A stretch of 64,000 nt of DNA from Robiginitomaculum sp. (GCA_002733605.1 NVWK01000012.1:80506-144505); one strand, 5' to 3'. Positions 40,705-50,941 are shown, counted from the stretch's first letter. Made by a program: numbers and translations. Notes: generated by a model not told the origin, from the letters alone.

Positions 40705-41394
40705 ATGGAAATTTACGGCCAAACGTCCAAATCAATTCCCCAGAAGATCACTGTCACGATCATTGAAATTTTCCTCATAGGATTGTCGGCATGGATAATG
40801 ATGGGAAACGGTCAAAACTTCGTTGCCAATCTCATCGGCTTTGATCTTCCCGCAAGCATTCCGGCAAGGCGGTGGGTGATACTGACTTTCTCCATCATGG
40901 TGTTAATCCGCATGGCCATAATGATGTTCAAATTTTTGCACCGCCGCATGCCTTGGTCGGAAACGCTGGCTGTTCCGGGTGCCTTCGCGATCTATTATGT
41001 TGGGTTTGCGCTATTATGCCTGCCTGCGTCCCGATCCTTGGGCCTGTTTGACTTCGTTGGTATTGGAATTTTCATACTCGGCTCGTGGTTCAATACATGG
41101 TCGGAATATCAACGCCATACTTTCAAGAAAGATGGCACGAATAAAGGTAAATTATATACACAAGGCCTGTTCGGCACCTCCATGCATATCAATTATTTCG
41201 GAGATGTGCTTTGGGTATCGGCCTACGCAATCCTGACCCAAAACCTATGGGCATGCCTCATCCCCGTGATGCTGTTTTGCATGTTTGCGTTCTATAACAT
41301 TCCACAACTTGATAAATATCTGGCAGGGAAATACGGAGACGATTTCCAACACTACGCGGCCACGACCAAAAAATTTGTACCATTTATTTGGTAG
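40705..41394 (+). CDS. DUF1295 / isoprenylcysteine methyltransferase-like membrane protein
   Basis: Multi-TM; GSWFNTWSEYQRHTFKKDGTNKGKLYTQGLFGTSMHINYFGDVLWVSAYA...LAGKYGDDFQHYAATTKKFVPFIW. Confidence 0.75.
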   Translation: MEIYGQTSKSIPQKITVTIIEIFLIGLSAWIMMGNGQNFVANLIGFDLPASIPARRWVILTFSIMVLIRMAIMMFKFLHRRMPWSETLAVPGAFAIYYVGFALLCLPASRSLGLFDFVGIGIFILGSWFNTWSEYQRHTFKKDGTNKGKLYTQGLFGTSMHINYFGDVLWVSAYAILTQNLWACLIPVMLFCMFAFYNIPQLDKYLAGKYGDDFQHYAATTKKFVPFIW

Positions 41395-41434
41395 CTGGCT
41401 TATTCTTCCTCACGTTGAGCGCCTCCTTTTCCCA

Positions 41435-41550
41435 CCCGCACATCCCTGCGCAGGCAGGGGCCTATTGCGGTGTTGGCAAATTAAGTTTGGGTTTTTTACA
41501 TCTATTTGGAAATATCTCAGTGGATCCCTGCCTGCGCAGGGATGAGCGGG
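41435..41550. repeat. Pair of inverted 25-bp elements (24/25 identity) between convergent genes
   Basis: cccgcacatccctgcgcaggcaggg (41435-41459) and ccctgcctgcgcagggatgagcggg (41526-41550); each core CCTGCGCAGG is itself palindromic. Confidence 0.8.
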
Positions 41551-41595
41551 GTGCTGGGGTAGTTTTAGATAGTGGGTGGGGAGGAAAACCCCAGC

Positions 41596-42981
41596 CTACA
41601 TCTGCATTGCCCATTTTTCCACGTCCATACAGGCCTGACGGACGGCTTCGGAACAAGTTGGATGGGCGTGACAGGTACGCGCGATATCCTCAGAGGCCGC
41701 GCGGAATTCCATGGCCAGAGCGACTTCACCAATCATTTCGCCAACGCCTGCACCGATCATATGGGCACCAAGGATTTCGTCGGTTTCGGCGTGGGCCAGA
41801 ATTTTGACGAAGCCATCGGTTTCGTGGTTTGCGCGGGCGCGGGAATTGGCGGCAAACGGGAATTTACCGACTTTGAACGGGATGCCTGCTTCTTTAAGCT
41901 GCTCGGTGGTTTTACCGACACAGGCGATTTCCGGCTTGGTATAGACTACGCCCGGGATGACATCGTAATTTACATGGCCGGCCTTGCCAGCAATCAATTC
42001 GGCCACAGCCACGCCTTCATCTTCGGCCTTGTGGGCGAGCATTGGCCCGTGGGTACAATCGCCTACGGCCCAGATACCGGCCACATTGGTTTTGAAATGA
42101 TCGGTTTCAACGAAGCCGCGCTGATCCGTCGTAACACCTACAGTCTCCAGTCCAAGGCCATCCGTGTATGGACGGCGGCCAATGCAGACGAGCACTATGT
42201 CGGTCTCGAACTCTTTGGGTTTACCGCCAGCGGCAGCTTCGGTTGTGACAATCACACCGGACTTGCTCTTGGTGACGCCGGTGACTTTACGGCCCAGTTC
42301 AAACTTTACTTTTTGTTTCTTGAAAATGCGGGTGGCCTGCTTTTGAACCTCCCCGTCCATACCCGGCAGGATGTGATCCAGATATTCAACCACGGTCAGC
42401 TCTGCCCCCAGACGCCGCCAAACGGAGCCAAGCTCCAAGCCGATAACCCCTGCTCCAATCACCAGCATTTTACTCGGCACTTTAGACAACTCAAGCGCGC
42501 CAGTGGAGGAGACAATCTGCTTTTCGTCAATGTCGACGCCCGGCAAGGTCGCCACTTCGGAACCGGTGGCAATAACTATGTTTTTGGTCTTGAGGGTCTT
42601 CCCGTCGATTTCGACCGTGTTGGCATCGACAATTTTACCGAAGCCGTTGATGTGCTCGACCTTGTTTTTCTTGAACAAAAACGCAATGCCCTGCGTGAGA
42701 CCATCTACAGTTTGTTCCTTGGCGCCCATCATGGTTTTTAGATCAAGCTCGACTGTGGCCTTGATGCCCATACCGGCGAAATCGTTTTGGGCGGTTTCGT
42801 ACATTTCAGACGCATGTAACAAGGCTTTGGACGGAATACAGCCAACGTTTAAACAGGTGCCGCCAAGGGTTTTACGGCCCTCGATACAGGCGACTTTCAG
42901 GCCCAATTGTCCGGCGCGAATGGCGCAGTTATAGCCACCAGGGCCACCACCGATTACAAGAATATCATAGGTTTCAGACAT
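41596..42981 (-). CDS. lpdA: Dihydrolipoyl dehydrogenase
   Basis: YDILVIGGGPGGYNCAIRAGQLGLKVACIEGRKTLGGTCLNVGCIPSKALLHASE. Confidence 0.97.
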   Translation of the reverse strand: MSETYDILVIGGGPGGYNCAIRAGQLGLKVACIEGRKTLGGTCLNVGCIPSKALLHASEMYETAQNDFAGMGIKATVELDLKTMMGAKEQTVDGLTQGIAFLFKKNKVEHINGFGKIVDANTVEIDGKTLKTKNIVIATGSEVATLPGVDIDEKQIVSSTGALELSKVPSKMLVIGAGVIGLELGSVWRRLGAELTVVEYLDHILPGMDGEVQKQATRIFKKQKVKFELGRKVTGVTKSKSGVIVTTEAAAGGKPKEFETDIVLVCIGRRPYTDGLGLETVGVTTDQRGFVETDHFKTNVAGIWAVGDCTHGPMLAHKAEDEGVAVAELIAGKAGHVNYDVIPGVVYTKPEIACVGKTTEQLKEAGIPFKVGKFPFAANSRARANHETDGFVKILAHAETDEILGAHMIGAGVGEMIGEVALAMEFRAASEDIARTCHAHPTCSEAVRQACMDVEKWAMQM

Positions 42982-43061
42982 AAGGAGACTCGCTATTTTC
43001 TGCGTTAATACACCTGCAAACTGCCCCTCCTGATCGTGTGCGTCAAGCGCGGATTACGGGC

Positions 43062-43616
43062 TTAATCATGATTTGGCAGGCGCTCCAGAATTTGTACATA
43101 CATGCGGTCAATGCGGGTGCGTCTCTCGGCGCTTACCGGTGTGTATATTTGCTGAAACCCGACAAGATATGCGTAATTCATCACGGCCAGATCAATGGCC
43201 TGCTGAGACGATATGTTTTTTGCCTGTTGCAAAAGGCTCGCTACATATTCAACCCGCCTTTTATCTACCCGCTTAATGGCCCTTTCCACCTGTGCGTCTG
43301 CCCCCGCCCAGCGGCGTAAAGCGCGTTCGACCCCCATATCCGTTTCCATCGTAATTTTATTAAGTGCGGTCAAGCGGGCAACGGGGTCCTCCTCCCTGTC
43401 GGCTTGGGCGATAACGTTTTGTGTGAGGGTTTGCTCCCAGCGGGCCAAAAGTGTGGATACAAAGTCCTCGCGGTCTTTGAAGTGATGGTAAAACGATCCT
43501 TTTGTCCGACCAGCAGCCGTGCACAACCCGTCTATACGAATGGCAATGGGGCCCTCTTGAGCTAATCGTTTTAGCCCTAAATCAAGCCAGTCTATTTTCG
43601 AAAACCGCGTCATCAC
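43062..43616 (-). CDS. TetR/AcrR family transcriptional regulator
   Basis: WLDLGLKRLAQEGPIAIRIDGLCTAAGRTKGSFYHHFKDREDFVSTLLARWE. Confidence 0.92.
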   Translation of the reverse strand: MMTRFSKIDWLDLGLKRLAQEGPIAIRIDGLCTAAGRTKGSFYHHFKDREDFVSTLLARWEQTLTQNVIAQADREEDPVARLTALNKITMETDMGVERALRRWAGADAQVERAIKRVDKRRVEYVASLLQQAKNISSQQAIDLAVMNYAYLVGFQQIYTPVSAERRTRIDRMYVQILERLPNHD

Positions 43617-43643
43617 AATCCCGTCTGCCTGATACTGTTACAG

Positions 43644-43656
43644 ATACATATGGTAT
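43644..43656 (-). promoter_or_regulatory. Candidate TetR operator upstream of the tetR-like gene
   Basis: ATACATATGGTAT; shares the ATATGGTAT half-site with 44142-44160. Confidence 0.4.
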
Positions 43657-43679
43657 CCATTTCGGGAAATACCAGATGT

Positions 43680-44126
43680 TCATAGATAATACGCCCCAAC
43701 ACCAATTGCGAACAATGTTGTGGCAAGACTTGCACCCCAAAATGGGATATTGAACCAGAATAAATGGGCCATAACGCTGTACGCCGCCCCTGTCCCCACT
43801 AAAATAACGGCCAAAACCGGATGGAACAAAATCGAGGGTGCAATAAAGCTCAGGCACATATAAATGGCCGCGAAAATAAGGATGCCCACACTATGGCTCA
43901 TGTGAAATCCCATATAAGACCGCCAAAAACTATTGGCATTCGCAGCCGGGTTACGCACCAATTTCACATGTGTGTTTTGCAAGAGCGGTAATACGTTTTT
44001 GTCATGGGCGACAAAGTATCGCGGGCGTTTTAAATCTGCGAATGTGTATTTTAGATGCAAAGCCCCCAAAACGGCCAAAATCAACAGCCCAATGCGAATA
44101 CAAAGTATTTCCATCATCAACCTCAC
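43680..44126 (-). CDS. Hypothetical membrane protein
   Basis: 148 aa, ~4 hydrophobic segments; start may be 44114 (MEILCIRIG). Confidence 0.7.
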   Translation of the reverse strand: MRLMMEILCIRIGLLILAVLGALHLKYTFADLKRPRYFVAHDKNVLPLLQNTHVKLVRNPAANANSFWRSYMGFHMSHSVGILIFAAIYMCLSFIAPSILFHPVLAVILVGTGAAYSVMAHLFWFNIPFWGASLATTLFAIGVGAYYL

Positions 44127-44141
44127 TTTCCGCTTTAGTAC

Positions 44142-44160
44142 ATACCATACTATATGGTAT
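44142..44160 (-). promoter_or_regulatory. Candidate TetR operator (perfect 8-bp inverted repeat, 3-nt spacer)
   Basis: ATACCATA-CTA-TATGGTAT upstream of the 43680..44126 gene. Confidence 0.6.
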
Positions 44161-44206
44161 TGTCAATATAGAGAGCAAGAACACCTATTGGTAGGTATAA
44201 AAAAGC

Positions 44207-44656
44207 TTATTTCAACCAGTTCTTTGCCGCACTGAAGCGGGCGAAAATAATGAGCAGAATGGAAATGATCGGGATCAGAACCGGCATAACCAATTGCCCT
44301 GCCCCAAAAGAGCTACCTATCTTTAGAAACCCCCACCAATGTATTTGCTGGATGATGACGCCGAGCAAAGACAGATTTAGCACCCGAATGGCCAAGCGTT
44401 TTCTCAATACAAGCAGTAGGCAACCAAGGGCTCCGCAAAACACAGCGACAGCAAAGGCCGCTGTCGCCCAAGCTGCAGGTGCGGCGTCATATCCGGCTTG
44501 TGCGGCTTGAGCGGCTTCAGACATTTTAGCAATGGCCTCTTCGCTCATATTCATCTGTCTGAAGAACTCCATTAGCCCCATTAGGTTCCACAACAAAGCG
44601 ACTACGCTCACAACCCAAAACCAGATCGGCGGTTTATTTTCATTTATTTCAGACAT
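44207..44656 (-). CDS. Hypothetical membrane protein
   Basis: 149 aa, ~4 hydrophobic segments; PPIWFWVVSVVALLWNLMGLMEFF. Confidence 0.7.
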   Translation of the reverse strand: MSEINENKPPIWFWVVSVVALLWNLMGLMEFFRQMNMSEEAIAKMSEAAQAAQAGYDAAPAAWATAAFAVAVFCGALGCLLLVLRKRLAIRVLNLSLLGVIIQQIHWWGFLKIGSSFGAGQLVMPVLIPIISILLIIFARFSAAKNWLK

Positions 44657-44759
44657 TATGTCCCCCTTATTTAGTATCTTTTTTATTTACTTTTTTTGTT
44701 TTCTGGCGCGGAGAAATAGCATATTCGCGCGTGTTTTGGAAGGAAAACCAAGCAAACTT

Positions 44760-44800
44760 GTTTAATATTGAACTATGTGCTATATAGTTCAATATTAAAC
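44760..44800 (+). promoter_or_regulatory. 17-bp-arm perfect inverted repeat directly upstream of the nitroreductase-like/MarR operon
   Basis: GTTTAATATTGAACTAT (44760-44776)-gtgctat-ATAGTTCAATATTAAAC (44784-44800). Confidence 0.8.
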
Positions 44801-44814
44801 TAATGGAGATAGAT

Positions 44815-45951
44815 ATGCGTAGAAGACAATTTTTGAAAATTGCAGGTGGATCGGCAGCACTTACCGGTGGGGCTGGTTGTGTTTATGCCGCCCCAACGGC
44901 CAAATCCGCGCGCGCAGCCTGGGAGAGCGCAGGCGCATATACTGACCCGATGCGGTTCGCTTTGTCCTACGCCATTCTTGCGCCTAATCCGCACAACCGC
45001 CAACCGTGGCAAATCGAACTTAAGAGCGAGCATGAGGCCATATTGTATTGTGATCCGGAACGGCACCTCCCCGACACAGATCCGTTTGATCGGCAAATCA
45101 CTATAGGGCTGGGGTGTTTTCTGGAAGTGTTCGCACTGGCGGCGGCCCATAAAGGGTATAGCGCACAATTCGAATATTTCCCGCAGGGTGCCAGTATGCC
45201 GCTGCTAGATGCCCGTCCTGTCGCTCGTTTATTGTTGAAGCCGGACACAGCGGCGAACCCGGATTTATTTCCCTACATCCCCTTTCGCAAAACGGATCGT
45301 AGCCCCTATTCCAACCGCGTTCCCGCAATACAAGATTTAGAGAGCGTACAACGCGCTGGCGGGATTATGGCAAATGTATCATCAGAAAAAAACACGGTAC
45401 AAACTCTGAAACCCATATGTATTGCGGCCCTTCGAACTGAATTTGGCACACCGCACACATATCAGGAATCTGTCGATCTAATGCGTATTGGCCGTGCGCA
45501 AGTCCGGAGAAACCCGGACGGAATTTCTATTGAAGGCCCGATGGTCGAACTGCTTAAAATCGGGGGCGTTCTTTCCAAAAAGGCTCTACAAAACCCGCAG
45601 AGCACCGCCTTTCGACAAGGGTTGCAAATAGGGCTGGACGGGATCGAAAACTCTCCCGCCTTTGTCTGGATAATCAGTCCAGACAATACGCGCACGGATC
45701 AAATCGCAAGCGGGCGGGCCTATGTGCGCGCTAATCTGCAAGCGAGCGCACTTGGCTTGTCCATGCAACCCTTAAGCCAAGCCTTGCAGGAATATTCCGA
45801 AATGGCGCCCCACTATCAAGCCATATATGAAGCTCTTGGTATAAAAACTCCAAACTGTCTACAAATGCTGGCGCGGATAGGGTATGGTCAGAAAAAGGGA
45901 CGGGCTCCACGTTGGCCATTAGACACACGGATATATCCTTATGCAGAATGA
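44815..45951 (+). CDS. Acg-like nitroreductase-family protein with Tat signal
   Basis: MRRRQFLKIAGGSAAL twin-Arg signal; ALSYAILAPNPHNRQPWQIEL...AGIM...SGRAYVRANLQASALGLSMQPLSQALQEYSEM. Start 44803 or 44815. Confidence 0.8.
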   Translation: MRRRQFLKIAGGSAALTGGAGCVYAAPTAKSARAAWESAGAYTDPMRFALSYAILAPNPHNRQPWQIELKSEHEAILYCDPERHLPDTDPFDRQITIGLGCFLEVFALAAAHKGYSAQFEYFPQGASMPLLDARPVARLLLKPDTAANPDLFPYIPFRKTDRSPYSNRVPAIQDLESVQRAGGIMANVSSEKNTVQTLKPICIAALRTEFGTPHTYQESVDLMRIGRAQVRRNPDGISIEGPMVELLKIGGVLSKKALQNPQSTAFRQGLQIGLDGIENSPAFVWIISPDNTRTDQIASGRAYVRANLQASALGLSMQPLSQALQEYSEMAPHYQAIYEALGIKTPNCLQMLARIGYGQKKGRAPRWPLDTRIYPYAE

Positions 45952-46384
45952 TGCCCGACTTCTATTCCAAACATTTACAGAAATCGGAATCATCAACCAG
46001 TTGGCCCGTGCAGAGCTAAAGCAAGCACTTCCCGAGGGCATGAGTAATGCGCAATTTGAGACGCTCACCCATCTTAACCGGGTTGATGGCCCGCATGGCC
46101 CGAGCCAAATGGCCACGGCTTTCCAAGTCACGAAAGGGGCAATGACGCATACGCTCGGGCTATTACAAAAAAACGGCTGGGTCCGCGTTGAAACCCATCC
46201 CACGGATGGGCGCGGGAAGACAGTCGAGATTACCAAATCTGGTCAGGCAAAATACCAAGAGGCCCAGCAGACACTCTATGCTCTCATGGGCGAGTTGCTT
46301 GCCTTCACATCGGATATGGATTTGGAAACCCTGAACCTAAATCTGGAAAAAATCCGCGTGTTTATGGACGCGGCCAGAGATTGA
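45941..46384 (+). CDS. MarR family transcriptional regulator
   Basis: EIGIINQLARAELKQALPEGMSNAQFETLTHLNRVDGPHGPSQMATAFQVTKGAMTHTLGLLQKNGWVRVETHPTDGRGKTVEIT. Confidence 0.93.
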   Translation: MQNDARLLFQTFTEIGIINQLARAELKQALPEGMSNAQFETLTHLNRVDGPHGPSQMATAFQVTKGAMTHTLGLLQKNGWVRVETHPTDGRGKTVEITKSGQAKYQEAQQTLYALMGELLAFTSDMDLETLNLNLEKIRVFMDAARD

Positions 46385-46397
46385 CGGGCGCCCTTCT

Positions 46398-47909
46398 CTA
46401 CAGATCAAGCAACATGCGTTCAGGGTCTTCCAGACATTCTTTGACACGGACAAGGAATGTCACTGCACCCTTACCGTCAACAATACGGTGATCGTAGGAC
46501 AGGGCCAGATACATCATTGGCCGGATCACAATCTGGTCGTCAATGACCACGGCCCGTTTTTCGATCTTGTGCATGCCGAGGATGCCGGATTGTGGCGGGT
46601 TCAAAATCGGGGATGACATCAGGGAGCCGTAAACACCACCATTGGAAATGGTGAATGTGCCGCCGCTCATATCGTCCATAGACAATTTACCGTCACGGGC
46701 TTTTTGACCAAGCGCACCGATGCCTTTTTCAATACCTGCCAAAGACAATGTATCTGCATCGCGCAAGACCGGCACAACCAGACCTTTTTCCGTGCCGACA
46801 GCAATGGAAACATCATAGTAGTTTTTGTAGATAACGTCTGTACCGTCAATTTCCGCGTTCACGGTTGGTACGTCTTTCAAAGCGGTTACACAGGCTTTGA
46901 CGAAAAAGCTCATAAAGCCAAGTTTTACACCGTGCTTGTCAATAAACACCTGCTTATATTTTTTGCGCATTTCCATAACGCTGGTCATATCGACCTCATT
47001 ATAGGTGGTCAGCATAGCGGCCGTATTTTGTGCGTCTTTGAGGCGGCGTGCAATTGTCTGGCGCAAGCGCGACATGCGTACACGTTCTTCGCGCGGGCCG
47101 GTTTCGCGGGGTGCGCTGACAGTGGCAATCGGCGCGGCCGGAGCAGGAGCCGGGGCCGCTTTTGCAGCAAGGGCATCGCCCTTGGTGATCCGGCCATCTT
47201 TGCCAGAACCTGCAATAGCGCTAGCGTCTAGTCCTTTTTCTGCAATGACGCGCTGAGCGGACGGCATCGGGTCTTTTGTTGTCGATGGGGCGGGCGCAGT
47301 GGACGCAATGGCTACAGGCGCCGCACTTGGCGCAGACGCGGCAGGCGCATCACCTGTTGTCAGTTTTGCCAAGGTCGCCCCGACCAAAGCGACTTCGCCT
47401 TCGGGAATGAGAATTTCGCTTAGGATACCAGCGCTTGGCGCGACCAATTCCTGAGCGGCTTTATCGGTTTCCAACTCGACCAGAGCTTCGTCCTTTGCCA
47501 CCGTGTCGCCAGCCTGTTTCAGCCACGTCGCAACGGTCACTTCGGTTACGCTTTCGCCGACATTGGGCACATCAATATTTATCACTTCACCAGAGGCGGA
47601 GTCTGCGGCCGGTTTTGTCTCTGCTGGGGCTTCGGCTTTTGGAGCTTCAGCTTTTGCGGGCGCAGTGGCGGCCCCTTCGGAAGACATGCGGGCAATGACC
47701 ACGCCGATTTCTGCGTTTTCACCCTCAGGGACGAGGATTTCCGTGAGCACGCCATCCTCGGGGGCCACAAGTTCCTGCGCCGCTTTATCGGTTTCCAACT
47801 CGACAAGGGCTTCGTCTTTTTTGACGCTATCGCCAACCTGTTTCATCCAGACGGCAATGGTAACCTCGGCAACACTTTCGCCTACATTCGGGACTGTAAT
47901 ATCTGTCAT
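46398..47909 (-). CDS. sucB: 2-oxoglutarate dehydrogenase E2 (dihydrolipoyllysine succinyltransferase), two lipoyl domains
   Basis: Two copies of [38 protein letters not shown]; catalytic [12 protein letters not shown]. Confidence 0.95.
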   Translation of the reverse strand: MTDITVPNVGESVAEVTIAVWMKQVGDSVKKDEALVELETDKAAQELVAPEDGVLTEILVPEGENAEIGVVIARMSSEGAATAPAKAEAPKAEAPAETKPAADSASGEVINIDVPNVGESVTEVTVATWLKQAGDTVAKDEALVELETDKAAQELVAPSAGILSEILIPEGEVALVGATLAKLTTGDAPAASAPSAAPVAIASTAPAPSTTKDPMPSAQRVIAEKGLDASAIAGSGKDGRITKGDALAAKAAPAPAPAAPIATVSAPRETGPREERVRMSRLRQTIARRLKDAQNTAAMLTTYNEVDMTSVMEMRKKYKQVFIDKHGVKLGFMSFFVKACVTALKDVPTVNAEIDGTDVIYKNYYDVSIAVGTEKGLVVPVLRDADTLSLAGIEKGIGALGQKARDGKLSMDDMSGGTFTISNGGVYGSLMSSPILNPPQSGILGMHKIEKRAVVIDDQIVIRPMMYLALSYDHRIVDGKGAVTFLVRVKECLEDPERMLLDL

Positions 47910-47918
47910 AATCTCACT

Positions 47919-50876
47919 CTACTTCGCAAAAGATTCATCTAATATAGCCTGCTGTTCGGCTTTATGTTTACTGGCAATCCCGGTCGCGGTTGATGCACTT
48001 GCCTTGCGACCAACATAATGTGGACGGGGGTGCTTGGCGCCGATTTCCGCAAGGGTTTCCTCGAGAAACGGTTCAATAAATGACCATGCGCCCATGTTTT
48101 TAGGCTCTTCCTGACACCAGACTATGTCTGCGTTTTTAAACCGGCCCAACTCAACCACAAGCGCGTCGCCGGGATAGGGGAATAATTGTTCGACCCGCAT
48201 AAGATACACATCTTTGCGCTTGAGTTTTTCACGCTCTTCAAACAATTCATAATAAACTTTGCCCGTGCACAAAACTACACGCTTGATCTTGTCGTCCTCG
48301 ACAAGGCGGACTTCGCCGTCATGCGGGTTATATTCCGCGTCATCCCATAACACCCGATGGAAGCACGAACCCGGCCCCATTTCTTCAAGGGTCGAGACAC
48401 ATCGTTTATGGCGCAATAATGATTTCGGGGTCATGATAATCAGGGGTTTGCGGAAATTACGATGCACTTGGCGGCGTAGCACATGGAAGTAATTGGACGG
48501 TGTTGTTATATTACACACTTGCATATTATCTTCGGCGCACATTTGCAGATAACGCTCTAGGCGCGCAGAGGAATGCTCTGGCCCCTGCCCTTCATAACCA
48601 TGCGGTAACAACAAAACCAAACCCGACATACGTAGCCATTTTTGCTCGGCAGAGGAAATAAACTGGTCCATCACGACCTGCGCGCCATTGGCAAAATCGC
48701 CAAATTGGGCTTCCCAAAGTGTCAGGGCTTTCGGCTCGGTAATCGAGAACCCGTATTCAAACCCGAGCACGGCATTTTCAGACAACATGGAATCCAGCAC
48801 TTGATAGTATTCCTGTCCTTCTTCGAGATGATTTAGGGGGGTGTAACGGGCTTCGGTTTCCTGATTGACAATATGACTATGGCGTTGTGAAAATGTGCCG
48901 CGTCCACAATCCTGACCCGACAAACGCACGGCATGCCCTTTGATCAGCAGGCTACCGAAAGCAAGATGCTCGGCCAAGGCCCAGTCTATATTTTCGCCGG
49001 ATTCTATTTTTGTGCGGCGGGCATTGAGTAATTTTTTCAGGGTTCTGTGACACCCGGAATCTTCGGGAATGGTTGTGATCCTGTCCCCGATCATTTTCAG
49101 GGTTTCAATTTTAACGGCCGTATCGCCACGTCTCTTTTGATCTCCCTTGGGGAGTTGAATGCCCGACCATACGCCTGCCAACCAATCGGGCGCCTTGGTT
49201 TCAAATGATTGAGCTGTATCGAACTCCTGTTCAAGGAAGTCCGTAAATTTGTCTTTCATGGCCAAATATTCAGCTTCACTCATCGTGCCGTTGGCAATCA
49301 AGCGCGCACCGTAAATATCGCGTGTGGATTTTTTGCCTTTGATGGTTTTGTACATGATCGGCTGGGTAAAGCTTGGATCATCACCTTCATTATGGCCATA
49401 GCGTCGATAGCAGATCAAATCCAACACCACATCTTTGCCAAAGGTTTGGCGATATTCTGTTGCCACACGCGCCGCAAAAACAACCGCTTCAGGATCGTCG
49501 CCATTCACATGGAAGATCGGTGTTTCCACCATCATGGCCACATCGGTCGGATACGGGGTTGAACGGGAAAAATGCGGAGATGTGGTAAAACCGATCTGGT
49601 TATTGACGATCACATGCATGGTGCCGCCAGTTTTGTAGCCCAATAGGCCAGACAAGCCAAAACATTCTGTAATCACCCCTTGGCCGGCAAAGGCAGCATC
49701 CCCGTGCAACAACACAGCCATGACTTTCTCGCCGTCGACACTATGATGGGTGCCTTGCATCATTTGTTGTTTAGCCCGGGTTTTCCCGATCACAATCGGA
49801 TTCACGGCTTCGAGATGGGACGGGTTCGGGGCCAGAGACAAATGCACTTCATTGCCATTGAAGACCCGGTCAGAGGATGCACCCAAATGGTATTTCACAT
49901 CGCCGGAGCCAAAGTCTTGGGAGCCAGAGCTGACCCCGCCTAGGAATTCAAAGAAAATCGCCTGATACGGCTTGGCCAGCACGGCGGCCAAGACATTGAG
50001 GCGTCCACGATGGGGCATGCCGAAATTGATGTCTTTGACACCCATAGCGCCGCCAACCTTGATGATTTGCTCAAGGGCGGGAATAAGGCTCTCGGCCCCG
50101 TCCAGACCGAAACGTTTCGTGCCCGGATAGCGTTTTTGTAATAAATCTTCAAACGCTTGCGCTTCGATCAGTTTTTGCAAAATGGCTTTGCGACCTTCGG
50201 GCGTAAATTGAATTTCCTTGTCCGGGCCTTCAATCCGCTCTTGCAGCCAGCGCTTCTCGACAGGGTCAGACACATGCATGAATTGTATGCCAAATGTCGA
50301 ACAATAGGTTCTGTGCACAATATCCAGAATTTCGCGCAAGGTCGCCGTTTCCAGCCCCAGTACATTGTCGATATAAATCGGACGGTCATAATCTTCTGCA
50401 CTAAATCCGTAAGTTAACGGCTCCAGTTCGGGGTGCGGCTCGCGCTTCACGAGGCCAAGCGGATCAAGGTCGGCAATCAAATGCCCGCGAATACGGTAGG
50501 CGCGGATCAGCATGAGCGCGCGCAAGCTATCTTTGGTGGCTTGGCGGATATCTTCAACGCTTGCAGAAGGTTGGGTCGCCTTGATTTTGACGCCTAAGTC
50601 TTCCTCGGGCCATTCCCCCGTGAGGGCGGATGTCCACTCTCCATTTGGATCTTGTGGCCAGTCTTTGCGCTTCCATGATGGCCCATCTGCGGTTTTTTGT
50701 ACCTGAGCCTGCTCTTCACCCAATGTGTCAAAATAGGCGCGCCAGCTGGCGTCCACCGCGTTCGGGTTTTCGCTGTAGCGGGCCTGCATTTGTTCCAGAT
50801 AGACTGCATTGGTCCCTCCCAGATACAATGTGTCTAGGAAGTCCTGATTTTGCTGTGAGCGCGGTTTGTTCACCAT
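47919..50876 (-). CDS. sucA: 2-oxoglutarate dehydrogenase E1
   Basis: 985 aa; LDTLYLGGTNAVYLEQMQARYSENPNAVDASWRAYFD...MPHRGRLNVLA. Confidence 0.97.
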   Translation of the reverse strand: MVNKPRSQQNQDFLDTLYLGGTNAVYLEQMQARYSENPNAVDASWRAYFDTLGEEQAQVQKTADGPSWKRKDWPQDPNGEWTSALTGEWPEEDLGVKIKATQPSASVEDIRQATKDSLRALMLIRAYRIRGHLIADLDPLGLVKREPHPELEPLTYGFSAEDYDRPIYIDNVLGLETATLREILDIVHRTYCSTFGIQFMHVSDPVEKRWLQERIEGPDKEIQFTPEGRKAILQKLIEAQAFEDLLQKRYPGTKRFGLDGAESLIPALEQIIKVGGAMGVKDINFGMPHRGRLNVLAAVLAKPYQAIFFEFLGGVSSGSQDFGSGDVKYHLGASSDRVFNGNEVHLSLAPNPSHLEAVNPIVIGKTRAKQQMMQGTHHSVDGEKVMAVLLHGDAAFAGQGVITECFGLSGLLGYKTGGTMHVIVNNQIGFTTSPHFSRSTPYPTDVAMMVETPIFHVNGDDPEAVVFAARVATEYRQTFGKDVVLDLICYRRYGHNEGDDPSFTQPIMYKTIKGKKSTRDIYGARLIANGTMSEAEYLAMKDKFTDFLEQEFDTAQSFETKAPDWLAGVWSGIQLPKGDQKRRGDTAVKIETLKMIGDRITTIPEDSGCHRTLKKLLNARRTKIESGENIDWALAEHLAFGSLLIKGHAVRLSGQDCGRGTFSQRHSHIVNQETEARYTPLNHLEEGQEYYQVLDSMLSENAVLGFEYGFSITEPKALTLWEAQFGDFANGAQVVMDQFISSAEQKWLRMSGLVLLLPHGYEGQGPEHSSARLERYLQMCAEDNMQVCNITTPSNYFHVLRRQVHRNFRKPLIIMTPKSLLRHKRCVSTLEEMGPGSCFHRVLWDDAEYNPHDGEVRLVEDDKIKRVVLCTGKVYYELFEEREKLKRKDVYLMRVEQLFPYPGDALVVELGRFKNADIVWCQEEPKNMGAWSFIEPFLEETLAEIGAKHPRPHYVGRKASASTATGIASKHKAEQQAILDESFAK

Positions 50877-50941
50877 GAGTTACCTCGGTGTTATTGTTGT
50901 CTTGCGTTGTGTGCACCCCACATTAACCATAAGGGTGTTAC

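Noticed and set aside
41572-42741. 389-aa plus-strand ORF
   Set aside because: Antisense to lpdA over nearly its whole length; lpdA is unmistakable and the antisense protein has no recognisable family.
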